DNA from: Diphasiastrum complanatum | Taxonomy: Eukaryota > Streptophyta > Lycopodiopsida > Lycopodiales > Lycopodiaceae | Assembly: GCA_029204225.1 (NCBI GenBank) | Contig: CM055108.1 | Location: forward strand, 8,244,601-8,308,600 | Length of the DNA stretch: 64,000 bases | Reading direction: 5' to 3' | Part shown: positions 27,186-38,229 of the stretch, in pieces | How positions within the stretch are numbered: the first letter of the stretch is position 1 | Layout of the letters: each line of letters opens with the position of its first letter | Made by a program: the position numbers and the translations under genes | Notes under the pieces: generated by a model | What the model was told of the DNA's origin: nothing | Seen by the model: the letters and a program-made list of their open reading frames with translations, nothing else | The model's database searches: none

Positions 27186-30100
27186 AAAAGATTTCACGTA
27201 GTCCCTCTTGACAAGTCAAGACCAAACCCTTTGACCCTTCAATTTATAGCATAACAAGTACAAACAAAGTTGTATAAAGTCTTATAGTACAAGGTACCAT
27301 AAAGCGAAGCAACTTTTAGGACACTCAGCTGTTACCTACCACCTTCCCACAAAACACAACCGCACGAGTTACTTACGTGAGGAAGACAGGTGTCATAGCT
27401 GAACATCAGTTGTTATCCATGTCCAAAACAAGATTCACTACTTTATCAGCACAACTGCAAGTACACATCATACGTCCAATCTTCCCTACCATGACTTATA
27501 TCAATAGCAATACATTATGTCCTAAACGAAACCATATCAGGGCAAGTGCCATAGTGATCAGTATAAGGGCACATCGAATGTATTAAGTTCATATTAACAT
27601 TCTACATACATAAGAAGTTATTTTGCAATACACATCATATGAAGAGACATGACTCTTGCATCAGTGCTAGGTACTAGGGATCCGTGCCATACTATCTTTA
27701 ACGCGTTATTAGCATTTCATCTCATCCTCATATATTGAAACACAAAAAAGCATATCTTCACGATTATATTCATGAAAACAATCAACCCTAACTCATCTTT
27801 AGGTTTCCCATGAATAAATAAACCGTATTGCATTATGTGTTTGTCATATTTGCAAAAACTTAAACTTGGGTGGGAAGACAAATCATAATAGTGCTATTAC
27901 ACATAACTTTGTACTTGGATGCGAGGCGAAGACATCTCCTGAGAGCTACCCATCTCCAAATGGTTAAGCGAAACACCCTCCTTAGATACTAATGATTCCA
28001 ATACGACAATGATGAGTTAATGATAGTGCAATGTCCCTACTAGATTATCTTACTTCAAGAAACGTATTCGGTTTAGTCAACCAAGTAGTAAGCGTGATTC
28101 ATCATAAGTGCCTAACAAGAGGTTACATTCTCCTCAAGTGCCATAGAACCATTCCATACTAATTCTTTACTTGAATTTCAACAAACCCTAAAACTGCTCA
28201 AAGATACTAACAGTTTCAATGTTTCATAGAACCTCCTTATGTTATGGCAGATCTAAACTCATAAAAACCGTATGAATTGATAATGTCCATAAGCAAATAA
28301 GTTTCACATGCCCATCAGTAGTACCATAACATGATTATGAGGCAAACCAAGGGTTTATTGGGCGGCCCTCTCCAAATTACTAAAAGCTTTGAGTAGAATA
28401 TAGATCAACTAGAAGGCATCAAAAAACAGTATGCATGCAACTGGTGCTCATATTCTTCAAAAACAGCGAGCAAATAGCTGGTCCATCGTACATAGGTGGG
28501 TGGCCATCTGTCCACTTGGCAGGGCGCCAAAAACTACATATGATTCCATGCATAAAGCAACCAAACTTGCTTGTAGAAGTGCAATCTACTGGCCAACAGC
28601 TAGTCGCTGGCCAATAGCCCACAAAACCTATCAAAAACTTGTTATAATGCATACACAAGTGCGAATTACCATCAAGAAGGTAATCGTTGTCCAATGGCAA
28701 TCAAATTGGAGCAATTTTGAGTATCATACCTCACGGATTGATCAAGAACGATGGCCTTGGATACTAGAATGGTTCACATAGATTCGACATAGGAGAGCTT
28801 TGCTACCCACACGTTACTTCAATGAAGGGTCTATTCTAATCAAATTCTTGAACTGGCCTGGATCAAATAGCCCCCTCCCCCCCCATATGGCACATAAAAC
28901 AAGAGGGAGCCCATGCTCCCCCTCCCCTCCATCAACTCCCCCTCACCCCAACCTTTCCATCTCCCCTTCTCCATCCAACCCAACCCCACCCCACTCCTTT
29001 CTTTTGTCGTTGCGTAGCAGCTTGATGCTACTGCTAATGCTACTGCTGGAGCAGCAACCCCCCTTCCCTCTTTCCACTAGCTCCTCCACTCCCTCTTCTT
29101 CTTCCTCTATTCCATCCCATCTATCTTCTTCACCTGCCCCTGTCATCTTGGACTATGTATATGTGTGCATCCCATTTGTATGAGATACTTTTGTAAGCAA
29201 TACTGACTATTCTCCTTGGCTGTCCACGAGTTTCTACAAGAGGGTTTCTAGCCATCTCTCTCTTTCTTTTAAAAATGCTTTGTGTGATTGAAGGCGCCCA
29301 ATAGAAAGCTATCTTTTTTTCCTTTTGGTAGCAGAAAATCATCAAGCTGCTGATTTTTGCAGGAGAAGAATCTGTTCATCTTCTTATAACTTTTTTGCAA
29401 GAAATTGCAGGGCACCTTCACCTATTTGAGAGCTAGCAGTAGGGCGCCCATGCTCAAACCAATTGCATGTGATTTTGACTCAATTACATGCTGAAAATTT
29501 CAGATTTACTTCTTTGTAAGAGGGCGCCCATTTGCAAATGAGAATACATGTGTTTTGGACACATTTCTTGCTGAAATTTTCCAGTTAGTGAGCTTGGAGT
29601 AGGGCGCTACCATCAGCTCTATATGCACATAGTGTGCACTCTTTTTAGTCACAAATTTCTGGTTTTGATTTAGGCTTCATTTGAAGTCCACCTATTTGTG
29701 AGCATTCTGTTTTTTGTGCAAAAATCAGCCACCTATTTCATTACTTGTTGAGCAAATTGCATGTGGAGTATTGCAATCTATTGTGCTCATAATTTCAGCT
29801 TTGAGGTTGCTGCCCTTTGAGTAGATTTTGTCTTGAAAAGTCTATTTCCTATCTACTACAAGCTGATTTTTATGTTATGGCTAAAGAATCGAAGTCTATT
29901 GATTCTTTATTTAATGAAGATAGGCTAGATGGCACAAACTATTCCTTGTGGTGCTACATGATAAAGAACCTTCTAATTGCTACAGGTTTGTGGGAAGTAG
30001 TTAATGGTGACGAAGAGAAGCCGCCTACGTTGGCACCTATTACACCATCTAGAACAACTACTTCATCATCCTTCAACGAACTTGTTGGCTTTCTTCAAGA

Positions 30101-33078
30101 AGAGCAAACAAGGATCAAATTTGGTGAACAAGAAGATCAAGCTTTCTTTGCAAAAGGCAAAGGCAAGTTAAAGGGGAAGCCTTCTTTCAACACTTCCAAA
30201 GGTGATCAAAAATCTAAAGAAGCTCAAGATCAAGACTCCAAGAAGAAGGGCAAGTGCCACTATTGCAAGAAGTTTGGGCATCATATCAAAGAATGTAGGA
30301 AGAGGCTTGCAAAGGCAAAAGAGAAAAGTAACAATACAAGTACCACAATCATTACTTTGGAACAACAATTTGAAAAGGAGGATAATCTTTTCAATAATGA
30401 TTATGCTTTTGTCACTAATAATCTCATCTCTCCTCAAGATGAGATTTCTACCACTTCAAATCTTGCTCGTGTTTCAGCAGAAAACAGCTCATCTTCAACT
30501 TTACAAGTTGCTGTTTTTTCATTTATTGATTAGGTGATTGATAGCGGTGCCACACACCATATGACTTATCACAAAGTGTTGCTTACATGGAAAATGTAAA
30601 TGTGAACCTAATACATGTCTTTTGCTCTTGTACTGATCAGTATGGATATCTATGAGCCAAGGGCTTCATCATTTTGTCTTATTGCATCAAGTTCACATTC
30701 TTTGGAGTTGGCTGAATTATGGCATGCTAGGTGTGGACATCTCAACTTTGCTAGCTTGAAGATGTTGAAGAGATTCAATATAGTTAAAGACATTCCTAAT
30801 ATTGAGCATCCGGAAGGACATGTATGCGAAGGATGCATACTTGGAAAATTTCAAAGGCAAGCTTTTCCAATTGATGAAGGCAAATTTGATTTGGTTCATA
30901 GTGATATGTGTGGTCCAACGAGGACCAAATCCATTGGAAGGTGTAAATAGTTTGTTACTTTTAGTGATGACCTTTCAAGATTTACATGGATTTATCCTAT
31001 GAAGGCAAAATCTGAAGTTTTTCAACGCTTTAAGGATTTTCTAGCATAGAAAATCAATTTGGGCACTCTTTGAAAATCTTACGTATCAACCGAGGAGGAA
31101 ATATATCAAGAATACGTTCGGTGCTTATCTTCAAAGAAAAGGTATCCATCATCAAATGACAACTCCTTACACACCTCAACAAAATGGTGTTGCCGAAAGA
31201 AAGAATTGCACTATCATGGAGATGGCTCGATGCATGCTCAAGGCAAAGGGCTTACCTCACAAGTTTTGGGCTGAAGCGGTTATAACAACGGCATACATTA
31301 GTAATCGGTGTCCTACTAAAGCTTTGAAGGTATTAACTCCTTATGAAGTTTGGTAAGGTAAGAAGCCTACCGTTTCTCACTTTCGCATCTTTGGTTGCAC
31401 GGCTTATGCTTTCATTCCCGATAAGCTACGAACCAAGCTTGATGATGAAGGAGTTAAATGAATAGTTGTTGGCTATAGTAGTGAAAGCAAGGGCTATAGG
31501 TTGTTCAATATGGATACTAATAAAATCATAGTGAGTCGTGATGTTCATTTTGATGAAAAGACCTCCTATGATGTTGCGCCCACTCATGTCATGAAAGGGG
31601 ACTTCCCCAATGATGCATATGTTAAATACTTCCATATTTGGTTTTGCCATCTAATCATGAAGAGGAGGGACTGCCATCTACTTCTAGTGGCCAGCCCACT
31701 ACTTCTGCGAAAGATTATGGATAACATGGTTCCAGATATGGACGAAAGAAGAATGATGATGTAGCAACTCTCTTATGGCTATACTTGCAAGTTAGAAAAT
31801 ACAGCCCACCATGTTTGCAAATAAATGTTGAAAAGCTTTGGAAATAAAAAAATAAATAAATCTCCCTCATCACACCAACAAAAAGCTCCCTTTGAGAAAT
31901 TGAGCCCTAGCACAAAGCATAACCGTCTTGCTCCTAAACCTTAAAAAATTTCGTTTCATTAAAAATAAATCATACATGCTTTATGCCATGCAATCTGAAC
32001 AAAACATCCAGACATAGAAATGCTCAGAACAAAAAACTATGTTAGGGCCGAATGACAAATAAATGTCCATAAATGCTAACTGAGAAATGATGCATGCCTA
32101 GGGCTTAGAACGTAAGGTCTAAATGCACCAAATACCTGTCCAAAACGTGCTTGTATCTTTTAAAATAAGTAAGGGTTTGCAAGCATCATTTTAGTACCTC
32201 AAAAACTTCAGTGAGCAACTACACATAGATAATTTACAAATAAAATACAAAGAGTTGGCATTTGTTAAAATCAGGCAAGCGATTTTCAATTAGTGCTCAA
32301 AGCTAACTAAGAACTGTGCTGCCTCACTTTCAGTTAATTCACACTAAGTATTTTGTGCTCTTGCTTAACTGTTGCTTTACAAGCTAGCTTGTGCTTCAGT
32401 TAGTGATGACTTCAAGTGCCAACCACCTCCCAAATGGACAGCGAACAGGCCACAGTACGCTTCACCCTTCTACCAACAAACTTGCCCTCCTCTCTTCTCC
32501 TTGGAAGAAGTAGAAGGTATGGTTGCTGCCCTGTCCCCTTCAACAAACTCTAAACTGCTGTAGTCCAGGGTATTCCTTCAGGGTTGAACTGATGGGTGTG
32601 AGATGGGGCCCTAAGTTACAGCAAACATAACTGAGACAAATAACTGTAGGTGGAGCAGCAAGCATGCCAGTGTTAGCTGGCACAAGTTAGCAGTAACATA
32701 ACTGGTAAGTGAGGCAGGCCCCTAACGACAATATTATCTGAACATCATGTAAATAACAAAGTTGGCTGAATGAGTTGAAGCCATGACGAGCTTCCGATTC
32801 AGAAAACCCAAAAGGTAAACTCCAATATGGATTTTGAGTTTGATTTCATGGCCACTTGTTAGCACTTCAGAGTCCGTCTTACGTTAGATTTCCCATAAAA
32901 CATACCTGTACGAAAGTATAATGAGAATCCATCCCGAGCAACAACAGATACTCGTGATGCACAGAAAAGCAGCTCCGGTGGGATGTATCCTGTTTGATGC
33001 TAGGCCCGAGGTTGAAGCTGCAACTTCAGACACTCCAAACACAGACCGTGAAGGTGATTTTAATGCTCTGCGATCCAT
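19315..33078 (-). CDS. TMEM209: TMEM209-like protein (cytochrome b561 N-terminal-type domain), 7-exon gene
   Basis: Assembled from exons 33078-32906, 26107-26067, 24642-23657, 23505-23283, 23130-22939, 22455-22079 and 19467-19315. They total 2145 bp, 714 residues plus TAG. Every intron is GT-AG and exon phases (2,1,0,1,1,0) match at each junction. The product has a short basic N-terminus, hydrophobic segments at about residues 35-56 and 81-97, a Ser/Pro/Thr-rich linker to about 350, then a conserved C-terminal half ending in the GGIVRGINLGSSAFNLL block typical of the plant family (Pfam CytochromB561_N, TMEM209). Known: human TMEM209 is a nuclear-envelope protein reported to bind Nup205; the plant homologues are poorly studied. 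Inferred: an ER or nuclear-envelope membrane protein, not an electron carrier. Introns of 6.8, 1.4, 0.15, 0.15, 0.48 and 2.6 kb carry transposon debris. Exons 3-7 are strongly supported; exons 1-2 rest on phase, hydropathy and family layout. Confidence 0.85.
19784..20281. mobile_element. Palindrome-ended element A (intron 6 of TMEM209-like gene)
   Basis: The left end is CATAGGTCCACGGAACG followed by GAAACG repeats and nested TTCCTAGGAA-type palindromes. The right end has GGAACGGAA, TTCCTAAGGAA and CCTTAGGAACGGG, then CACTGGGTCCATG. The ends are imperfect inverted repeats (CATAGGTCCA against CATGGACCCA). The middle holds AAAACGCGTTTTC-type palindromes. No clean target duplication was found and there is no coding capacity. 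Confidence 0.6.
20285..22078. other. Rest of intron 6 of TMEM209-like gene
   Basis: AT-rich intronic DNA between element A and exon 6 (the intron spans 19468-22078). Short minus-strand frames have no domain and no splice support. Confidence 0.7.
22079..22455 (-). CDS. TMEM209: TMEM209-like exon 6
   Basis: Exon of 377 bp from acceptor TTTGCAG (22456) to donor GTATGT (22078). It encodes the most conserved part of the domain, including LPTDSHLLVYLFCALLEHP and the VFALYWDKRLQFALQ end. The 128-codon plus-strand frame over 22003-22389 is its antisense shadow. Confidence 0.92.
22939..23130 (-). CDS. TMEM209: TMEM209-like exon 5
   Basis: Exon of 192 bp from acceptor TTTACAG (23131) to donor GTGAGG (22938). 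It encodes PQQSVFGVKVPQQGDN through SDYTVQRIK, a conserved block containing an alpha-helical LQDCLDAVTEHQRLKALMKGEW segment (split here by description only). Phases 1 in and 1 out fit both neighbours. Confidence 0.9.
23283..23505 (-). CDS. TMEM209: TMEM209-like exon 4
   Basis: Exon of 223 bp from acceptor CATAG (23506) to donor GTGAGT (23282). It encodes DLWIVLSHSKVMAAAAKLGI and the following conserved-domain stretch, and leaves one base that completes an Asn codon with exon 5. Confidence 0.9.
23657..24642 (-). CDS. TMEM209: TMEM209-like exon 3 (second membrane segment and Ser/Pro linker)
   Basis: This is the largest exon, 986 bp, entering in phase 1 after GTGCAG and leaving in phase 0 at CAG|GTCAGT. 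It starts with the second hydrophobic span (MVSVIFIGAITALCKAI). A long linker rich in Ser, Pro and Thr follows, and then the start of the conserved domain (QAIDGFCRLGIYPQIEQWRD). Plus-strand open frames over it are shadows. Confidence 0.92.
24643..26066. other. Intron 2 of TMEM209-like gene
   Basis: AT-rich, with no recognised repeat boundary or additional exon. Confidence 0.65.
26067..26107 (-). CDS. TMEM209: TMEM209-like exon 2 (41-bp micro-exon)
   Basis: The exon lies between an acceptor AG (26109-26108) and a donor GTAAAC (26066). It takes up the two bases left by exon 1 and leaves one base for exon 3, adding 13 codons of a very basic loop (HRASKGPQLRKRK). A second possible acceptor upstream reads phase 0 and cannot join exon 3. 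The basic loop sits between the two hydrophobic segments. Confidence 0.65.
26110..29440. other. Intron 1 (3' part) of TMEM209-like gene: mixed repeat DNA
   Basis: Contains a GA microsatellite and a C-rich stretch (28870-29150) that produces a spurious Pro/Ser frame. The plus segment 26950-27060 could encode an acidic then Arg-rich stretch (DDSDDDSNTFSHRDQRRR) of unknown origin. The C-rich stretch may be the LTR R-U5 of the copia copy that follows; a PBS-like TTGGTAGCAGA lies at about 29325. Confidence 0.4.
27129..27183. repeat. (GA)n microsatellite
   Basis: Perfect GA run of about 55 bp. Confidence 0.95.
29441..29680 (+). repeat. 80-bp degenerate tandem repeat starting AGGGCGCCC
   Basis: Copies start at 29441, 29521 and 29601 (the last more diverged: AGGGCGCTA). 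Each carries the AGGGCGCC word, and copies 1 and 2 share CATGTG-TTTTG-AC and TGCTGAAA blocks. It lies in the untranslated leader of the copia copy. Confidence 0.75.
29877..30533 (+). pseudogene. Copia gag with internal deletion
   Basis: About 219 codons from ATG 29877 to TAG 30531. The N-terminal gag motif passes directly from GDEEKPP to SSSFNELVGFLQEEQTRIK, so the roughly 130-residue centre of the domain is missing. The zinc knuckle of CX2CX4HX4C type is intact. It is the longest uninterrupted copia frame in this copy. Confidence 0.85.
29877..31764 (+). mobile_element. Truncated copia element (gag-protease-integrase only)
   Basis: ATG at 29877 starts gag with LDGTNYSLWCYMIKNLL. The central UBN2 region is missing. 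The zinc knuckle CHYCKKFGHHIKEC is intact (about 30256-30297). A TAG (30531) replaces what is usually Trp before VIDSGATHHMT, the protease site. WHARCGHLNFASLK (GAG-pre-integrase), then integrase pieces TPYTPQQNGVAERKN and FWAEAVITTAYISNRCP follow across several stops and frameshifts. Sequence similarity ends near 31770. Reverse transcriptase, RNase H and the 3' LTR are absent. It lies antisense in intron 1 of the TMEM209-like gene. Confidence 0.88.
31770..32905. other. Intron 1 (5' part) of TMEM209-like gene
   Basis: Mixed intronic DNA between the truncated copia copy and exon 1. No other feature is supported. Confidence 0.6.
32906..33078 (-). CDS. TMEM209: TMEM209-like exon 1 (start codon, first membrane segment)
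   Basis: ATG at 33078-33076 opens 57 codons plus two bases (AG), with donor GTATGT at 32905. Residues 35-56 are hydrophobic and end in ILIILSY, placed as in plant family members where a first membrane span follows a short AA-x-T-rich stretch. The upstream frame is not needed because this is the first ATG of the block. The assignment relies on family architecture and on the phase fitting exon 2. Confidence 0.7.
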
Positions 33079-33189
33079 GACACTGAACCAAATCAAATTC
33101 TCCCTACACTCTTATAGTATCAGCATTTCATCCCCTTTCCTCCTGTAAAAATTTGCAAAAGCAAATCTCACTTTGAATGCATTTGAGAA

Positions 33190-33243
33190 ACCATCCATCT
33201 CCATCTCCATCTCCATATCTCTCTCTCTCTCTCTCTCTCTCTC
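33190..33243. repeat. (CCATCT)n and (TC)n tract upstream of TMEM209-like start
   Basis: CCATCT units at 33191-33216 and a TC run at 33219-33243, 110-165 bp upstream of the ATG on the gene's sense strand (GA-rich there). Position fits the 5' UTR or core promoter, where plants often have GA tracts. Confidence 0.85.
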
Positions 33244-33524
33244 GTTTTTCTTCCCCGCCTTTTTGGCGTTCAATTTCCTTTAGGTTCAATGTATCTTATA
33301 GATCCACATTTTCCTTCATTTTTTTTTGGGATATCTCATTCAATTTTATTTAATTTTTGGGGTAAGGGCCTCTTTGCATGTCAAGAATGGGTTGGCAAGG
33401 AAGAAAAATGTCTTCAGCTGGACCCACGATCCTCTAATCCCGTCCGCCAGGTCGATCCTCCCAGCTCCCTCACCTCCACGCTCCCTCAGCCTCCCTGGGT
33501 CGGCCTGCCATCAATGACTTGCTC

Positions 33525-33600
33525 CTGGCTGCAACAACTGAGCACCTAGCTGTAACAAATGAGCACCTAGCTGTAACAAATCGGCACCTGGCTGCAACAA
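33525..33600 (+). repeat. 24-bp tandem repeat, about 3 copies
   Basis: The unit is close to CTAGCTGTAACAAATGAGCAC. It reads EHLAVTN-type octapeptides in one frame, but no gene context supports translation. Confidence 0.85.
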
Positions 33601-33604
33601 TCAG

Positions 33605-34580
33605 CTTCATTCAGAGCAGGATCGCGGGATGGTTGATTACAACATGCAAATACGAGTTTCCACCTGCCGCCCCACTGATTACGTCAGTCACGAGCCGGGC
33701 TCATGTGAAGACGCCCTAAGAGGAGGTCCTTGTGGCCCCTAGATTCTCACATGAATGGATATGATGATTTGAAAAGCCAAAACCATTTCAATAATATCTC
33801 CATACTTTTGGGTCCCAGGGAAATCATGTTGAAGTGTCACCTAAGAGGAACTCGAATCTATGGGATTGTTCCACTACCAAAAAAGCATTTAACAGATGGC
33901 TATGTCTTTCAAATACTTCGATTCACATTTGCCAACACGATGCTCTCTCGGGTGGGAGACAATCGGGAGAAACTAGTTGGACATGCCCAAATATAGGCAA
34001 GTCCATATCTAGGGCCTTTAGAGGGTGCGTTGAAGGGCCCTCTCCAATGTTGTGCATATCAAGTTCAAGGAAATCCTATTCTCACCCACCTGATTGGTGG
34101 GAATATCATGGAGATTTAAATTCTAGAAATTCACCAAAAAAAAGATGGAAATTTTTGGAAGCTTGGTGGTTATAGGAGTTAGAAATAGTAAGCTCAACTG
34201 TGATTGTAGTTTATAGTTATGTACTGTTTTAGTTTGGTGGGCTTTAGTTAAAAAGCCAGCCCGGGGGCTTGTCCCGAGCCGATAACGGGAGTTTACCTGT
34301 ATATAGGCTAAAATGCCACGTAGAGGCCAATAGTGAATTTCATGCATTTATTAGGTCTATACCACGTGGCGTCCTCATGCAAAGGGGACCTTTACTTGTA
34401 TATGTATCAGTCTCTTTGTAATAAAGATGCTTTTGCTTTGTGAGCTCTTTGCTTGATGTGAGCTCCTCTATCACTCTGTTACTTGTGGATGTTGTTTATG
34501 GTCTCGATGGTTGGCAATCAATTAGTGATTGCATTTCTAATCTACACTCTCCACTAGATCAGAATTTTTGCATAGAATGT
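33605..34580 (+). other. Intergenic; LTR-like 3' portion
   Basis: The stretch 34190-34585 has LTR features (AATAAAG near 34420, ending just before a PBS-like site), but its start is not defined. Frames at 33730-34175 are unassigned. Confidence 0.4.
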
Positions 34581-34587
34581 TAACTTG

Positions 34588-34601
34588 GTATCAAAGCCGA
34601 T
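34588..34601 (+). other. Primer-binding-site-like motif
   Basis: TTGGTATCAAAGCC, one change from the initiator tRNA-Met PBS used by plant LTR elements. It is followed by about 1 kb of non-coding leader-like sequence. Confidence 0.5.
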
Positions 34602-35680
34602 AGGCTGTGGAGGAATGTGCACGATCGTAGCTCTTGGAAGAGCAGTTCCATTGACGGTAGCATTGGTACCAAGCTACGATAAGGACGTCGTATGGGGGGG
34701 GGGTACAGGATGGTCCAGGGTGATCGGAGACGCAAAGCCCTTTGATTCAGTGCATACGGAATCGATTCATAAAATCAAAGTAAAAGAAAATTCCATAGCA
34801 GGCAGGCTATGAGACAGCCCACAAAAAAGTGCTCATAATGGAAGCAATTCTTAATGAATGGAGGAGGGGTTTATTGCAAACAATAATTGGGATAGGTTGC
34901 TAGACAACCGGGGTAGCTGTGGAGATTCAAGTCTCAATAATTGATCAGAAGGCAGTTCTAAAGATATGTAACAAAGCTTAGTCTTTGCAAACTAGGGTTT
35001 ATAGAGCAAAAAGCTAGGATGTTTCTCTATAAGAGACAATTTTTGCTATTGTAAGAAGCTACAGTAGGGCACTGGAGCAGCTAGATGATGACTGCAAGAA
35101 GCCATACTCAGCCATGGAAGGATGAAGAAGCAATTGCCAATTCTTTGATGTAGCAAAATCATGGCTAGGGTTCGTAGCTGAGAAATCATGGATCTTTCTC
35201 CATAGACAATGCTTTTCAGTGCTGAAAGGCTGATGGAGGGCACCCTAGTGCCATCAAGAATATCCCTAGTGGCCGTGGACAGCCATGGTGGAAGGAGGGT
35301 GCTAGATCAAAATTCAGCAGGCAAGAAAAACTCTTGAAAGCTATGGAAGTGATGGATCTTTATTTGTAGAGCATGGTTCTGAGAACTATAAAGTTCTATT
35401 GTAGGTCGCCCTAGTCCACAACAGAGATGTCAGAAGGTCACGACCAGCCGTGTTGGCATGGAGGAGCCTGATCATGTTGAAGCCTGCAGCCATAACCATA
35501 GCCAAGGGAGCAAAGGAGAAGAAGAGATGGGCCGTAGAGGACCCTCACGGATCATTTGTGCATTCTGTATGAATTCTTCTACTTGAATATTTCTACTGCT
35601 AACTATTGTGTTTCCGTTTCTACATGCCGCGCTTAATCCTCGAGCTTTCGCTGCCGCTCACGCCCACACGCGATTTTACG
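34602..35680 (+). other. Non-coding leader-like sequence between two PBS sites
   Basis: Contains diverged repeats such as ATCATGGCTAGGGTTCGTAG and AGACAATG-type words, with no gag. It may be the remnant leader of one element interrupted by the copia element whose PBS is at 35684. Confidence 0.4.
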
Positions 35681-35683
35681 ACA

Positions 35684-35700
35684 TGGTATCAGAGTAGGCA
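35684..35700 (+). other. Copia primer-binding site
   Basis: TGGTATCAGAGTAGGC, 143 bp before the gag ATG at 35827; matches initiator tRNA-Met complement over 11 bases. Confidence 0.8.
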
Positions 35701-35826
35701 TTTTAGTAATCTGCATTTCTATTGTGGATTATCAGTTTTGTTTCCATCAAGGCGTCTTTCTAGCAAACGCGCAGCCAACAGTATTTCGACAATCGTTGTT
35801 TCTACCAATGAACTCGTTCAGCCATA

Positions 35827-36720
35827 ATGGATCCATCATCTAGTTCATCTCTCATTGACAAACTCAATGGAGATAACTACCATCTTTGGAAATTCAAGAT
35901 GAAGGTTATACTTCTAGCCAAAGAACTGTGGGACATAGTTGATGGCACATAGCTCAAACCAGAAGGTGATGCAGTCGTCATCACCAAGTGGAGATTGAGA
36001 GATGGCAAAGCATTTGCCATGATCACCCTCAACATCAAGGATACTTAGATCAGCCACATACATGCTGCTCAGACGGCTAAGGATGCATGGGACATCTTAG
36101 CAACTCTCTACGACATTAGAGACGTTACTTCCAAGCTTTATTTGAGGAAGAAATTCTTCACCCTCAGAATGTTTGATGCAGATAGTGTCTCGAGTCACCT
36201 CAACACCTTCAAGAATCTTATGGAGCAGATGACAGCAACCGGCTCAGTCATAGAAGATTCTGATGCACTCATGACTCTATTATCGAATCTACCTGAAGCC
36301 TACAAAAATTGGGTAATGGCAATTTCTACCCAGGAGCACCTCACTCTATCAAGAGTAATTTGCTGCTCCTACAAGAGGAGATCAGAAAATTAACATCCTC
36401 AGGCTCATGATCAGATCCTCAAGCTCTGTATTCAAAAAATCAGAAGTTTAGATCCACGAGATTTACAAAGTCAGGCTCTACTGTCAAGAAGATCAACACG
36501 CAGTCTAGACCAAATAATGGTTCAAGATCGAATTCAAGCTCTTCATCATTCCAACCAGCGTAGAAACTTTTCTACAGATACTGTAAGAGGACTGGCCATG
36601 AAATCAAGGATTGCCGAACTTTGAAGTACAACAATGAAAAGAAGAAGCAATTCCAACAACAAGCACATAGTGCTACGACCAGTCACTAAAACTAGCAACA
36701 ACAAAAGAAGATGAAGCAGC
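35827..36720 (+). pseudogene. Copia gag, multiple stops
   Basis: ATG at 35827, then LIDKLNGDNYHLWKFKMKV and further on FFTLRMFDADSVSSHLNTFK (UBN2 domain). Stops TAG at 35950 and 36046 stand where relatives have Gln. The zinc knuckle near 36570 reads YRYCKRTGHEIKDC, with the first Cys replaced by Tyr. Confidence 0.85.
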
Positions 36721-36739
36721 TTTCATGACCAGATAAAGA

Positions 36740-38100
36740 AAACAACAGGATATCGATTTCTAGTACCTAGATTCCAGAGCAACTCAACACATGACTCACC
36801 ATCGCGATTGGTTCAAGGACTATAAGTCATTCACCCACTCTCGAGTTGTGCAACCATACAATCGGAGGTAAAGGAGCAATCAGAGTTTGATTCAAAAGAG
36901 GTGAATTCAAGTTGTTGTCCAGCGTTCTCCATTTTCCAAATCTGACCAAGAATCTGCTCTCAATTAGCAGAATCACCGATTCAGGTCAAAGGGTCGAATT
37001 CGATACGAATGGCTGCACAATTTTTGACAAATCCCGGAAGGTGCTAGCCTATGGAAGAAAGTGGCTATATTTACAAACTCAGCCATTGTTATTCTTCTAA
37101 TAGTCAAGCGCTTCACACAGCCACTTCTGAATCAACTGATATGTTGTGGCATTTCAGACTTGGCCACCTTAACTACAACAGTATTCAGTAAATGTTAGCT
37201 CATAGTCTACTACAAGATCTGCCGACAGTCAGCAAGCCAATTTTTTTATGCAAAAGCTGTATTATCAACAAGCATGCTAGGAGTCCCTTCAGTTCATACA
37301 TCCAAGGGACTGCTTGACCTTGCACACAACGACATTTGTGGCCTGATGCAGACTGCTTCCATAGGGGGAGCTCTCTATTTCCTAACCTTCATCGACGACT
37401 TCTCTCGAAGGACTGCAACCTACTATATGAAGAACAAATCCGAAGCATTCAAATTCTTCAAGCAGTTCAAGGCATCTGCAAAAAATCAGACCCAGAGGAA
37501 GATCAAGTCACTACACACAAATGGAGGGGGAGAGTACATCTCCACAGAATTCAAGGAGTTCTGCAAGGCCAACGAGATACTTCAACAATACACAACCAGC
37601 TACTCACCTTAGTCCAATGGTGTAGTTGAGCGGAAGAACCGGACACTCGTCGAAACTGCCAAGAGCATGATGGCCTATGTCTCTCTTCCAAAGAAATTCT
37701 GGGCAGAAGCTGTTACCACAGCTGCCTATTTACAGAATCGATCGATCCGTTACCAAAACCCTGAATGGCAAGACACCTTATGAGGTGTGGACAGGATCAA
37801 AACCATCACTCAAACATATTTGAGTGTCTGGATGCATCGCTTTCCATGAGGATCTAAGAAGAAAGCTAGATGACAAGAGCAGAAAAACGATCTTCATCGG
37901 CTATTCCCCAGACCACAAGGCATACAAGCTCTACACTTTGGATACCAAGAAGGCATTCACTAGTAGAGATGTCATTTTTGTGGAAGACCAGTTCATCGAC
38001 CACAAAGAGAAAGCTGTTAATAATTTTGACTCACAGATCGAACAACCATCCAATTCCGATCTAGAGAGTCAACTGTAGAATCTCAACGTTGACTCAGACA
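36740..38100 (+). pseudogene. Copia protease and integrase, degraded
   Basis: The protease site near 36766 reads YLDSRATQHMTHH, with the DSGA glycine replaced by Arg. GAG-pre-integrase is MLWHFRLGHLNYNS near 37140. The integrase core has FIDDFSRRTATYYMKNK, then HTNGGGEYISTEF, where the usual Asp is Asn, then SYSP-stop-SNGVVERKNRT (TAG at 37610). FWAEAVTTAAYLQNR follows, then a frameshift and KLDDKSRKTIFIGYS. Confidence 0.85.
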
Positions 38101-38229
38101 ACAAGTCAGAGCCTCAATGAGTCAACCCACATCAGAGGACCAAAGCTCAACCCAAAAGGTCGAACAGGTCCAGACAACTTCCATCCAGATTCATGGATGA
38201 TCATGCGTGCTACTTCATGTAGGAACCAA

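Noticed and set aside
28800-29183. 127-codon Pro/Ser-rich plus frame
   Set aside because: Arises from a C/T-rich stretch, probably LTR or leader; no start context or homology.
32921-33148. 75-codon plus frame
   Set aside because: Antisense to TMEM209-like exon 1; lacks splice or domain support.
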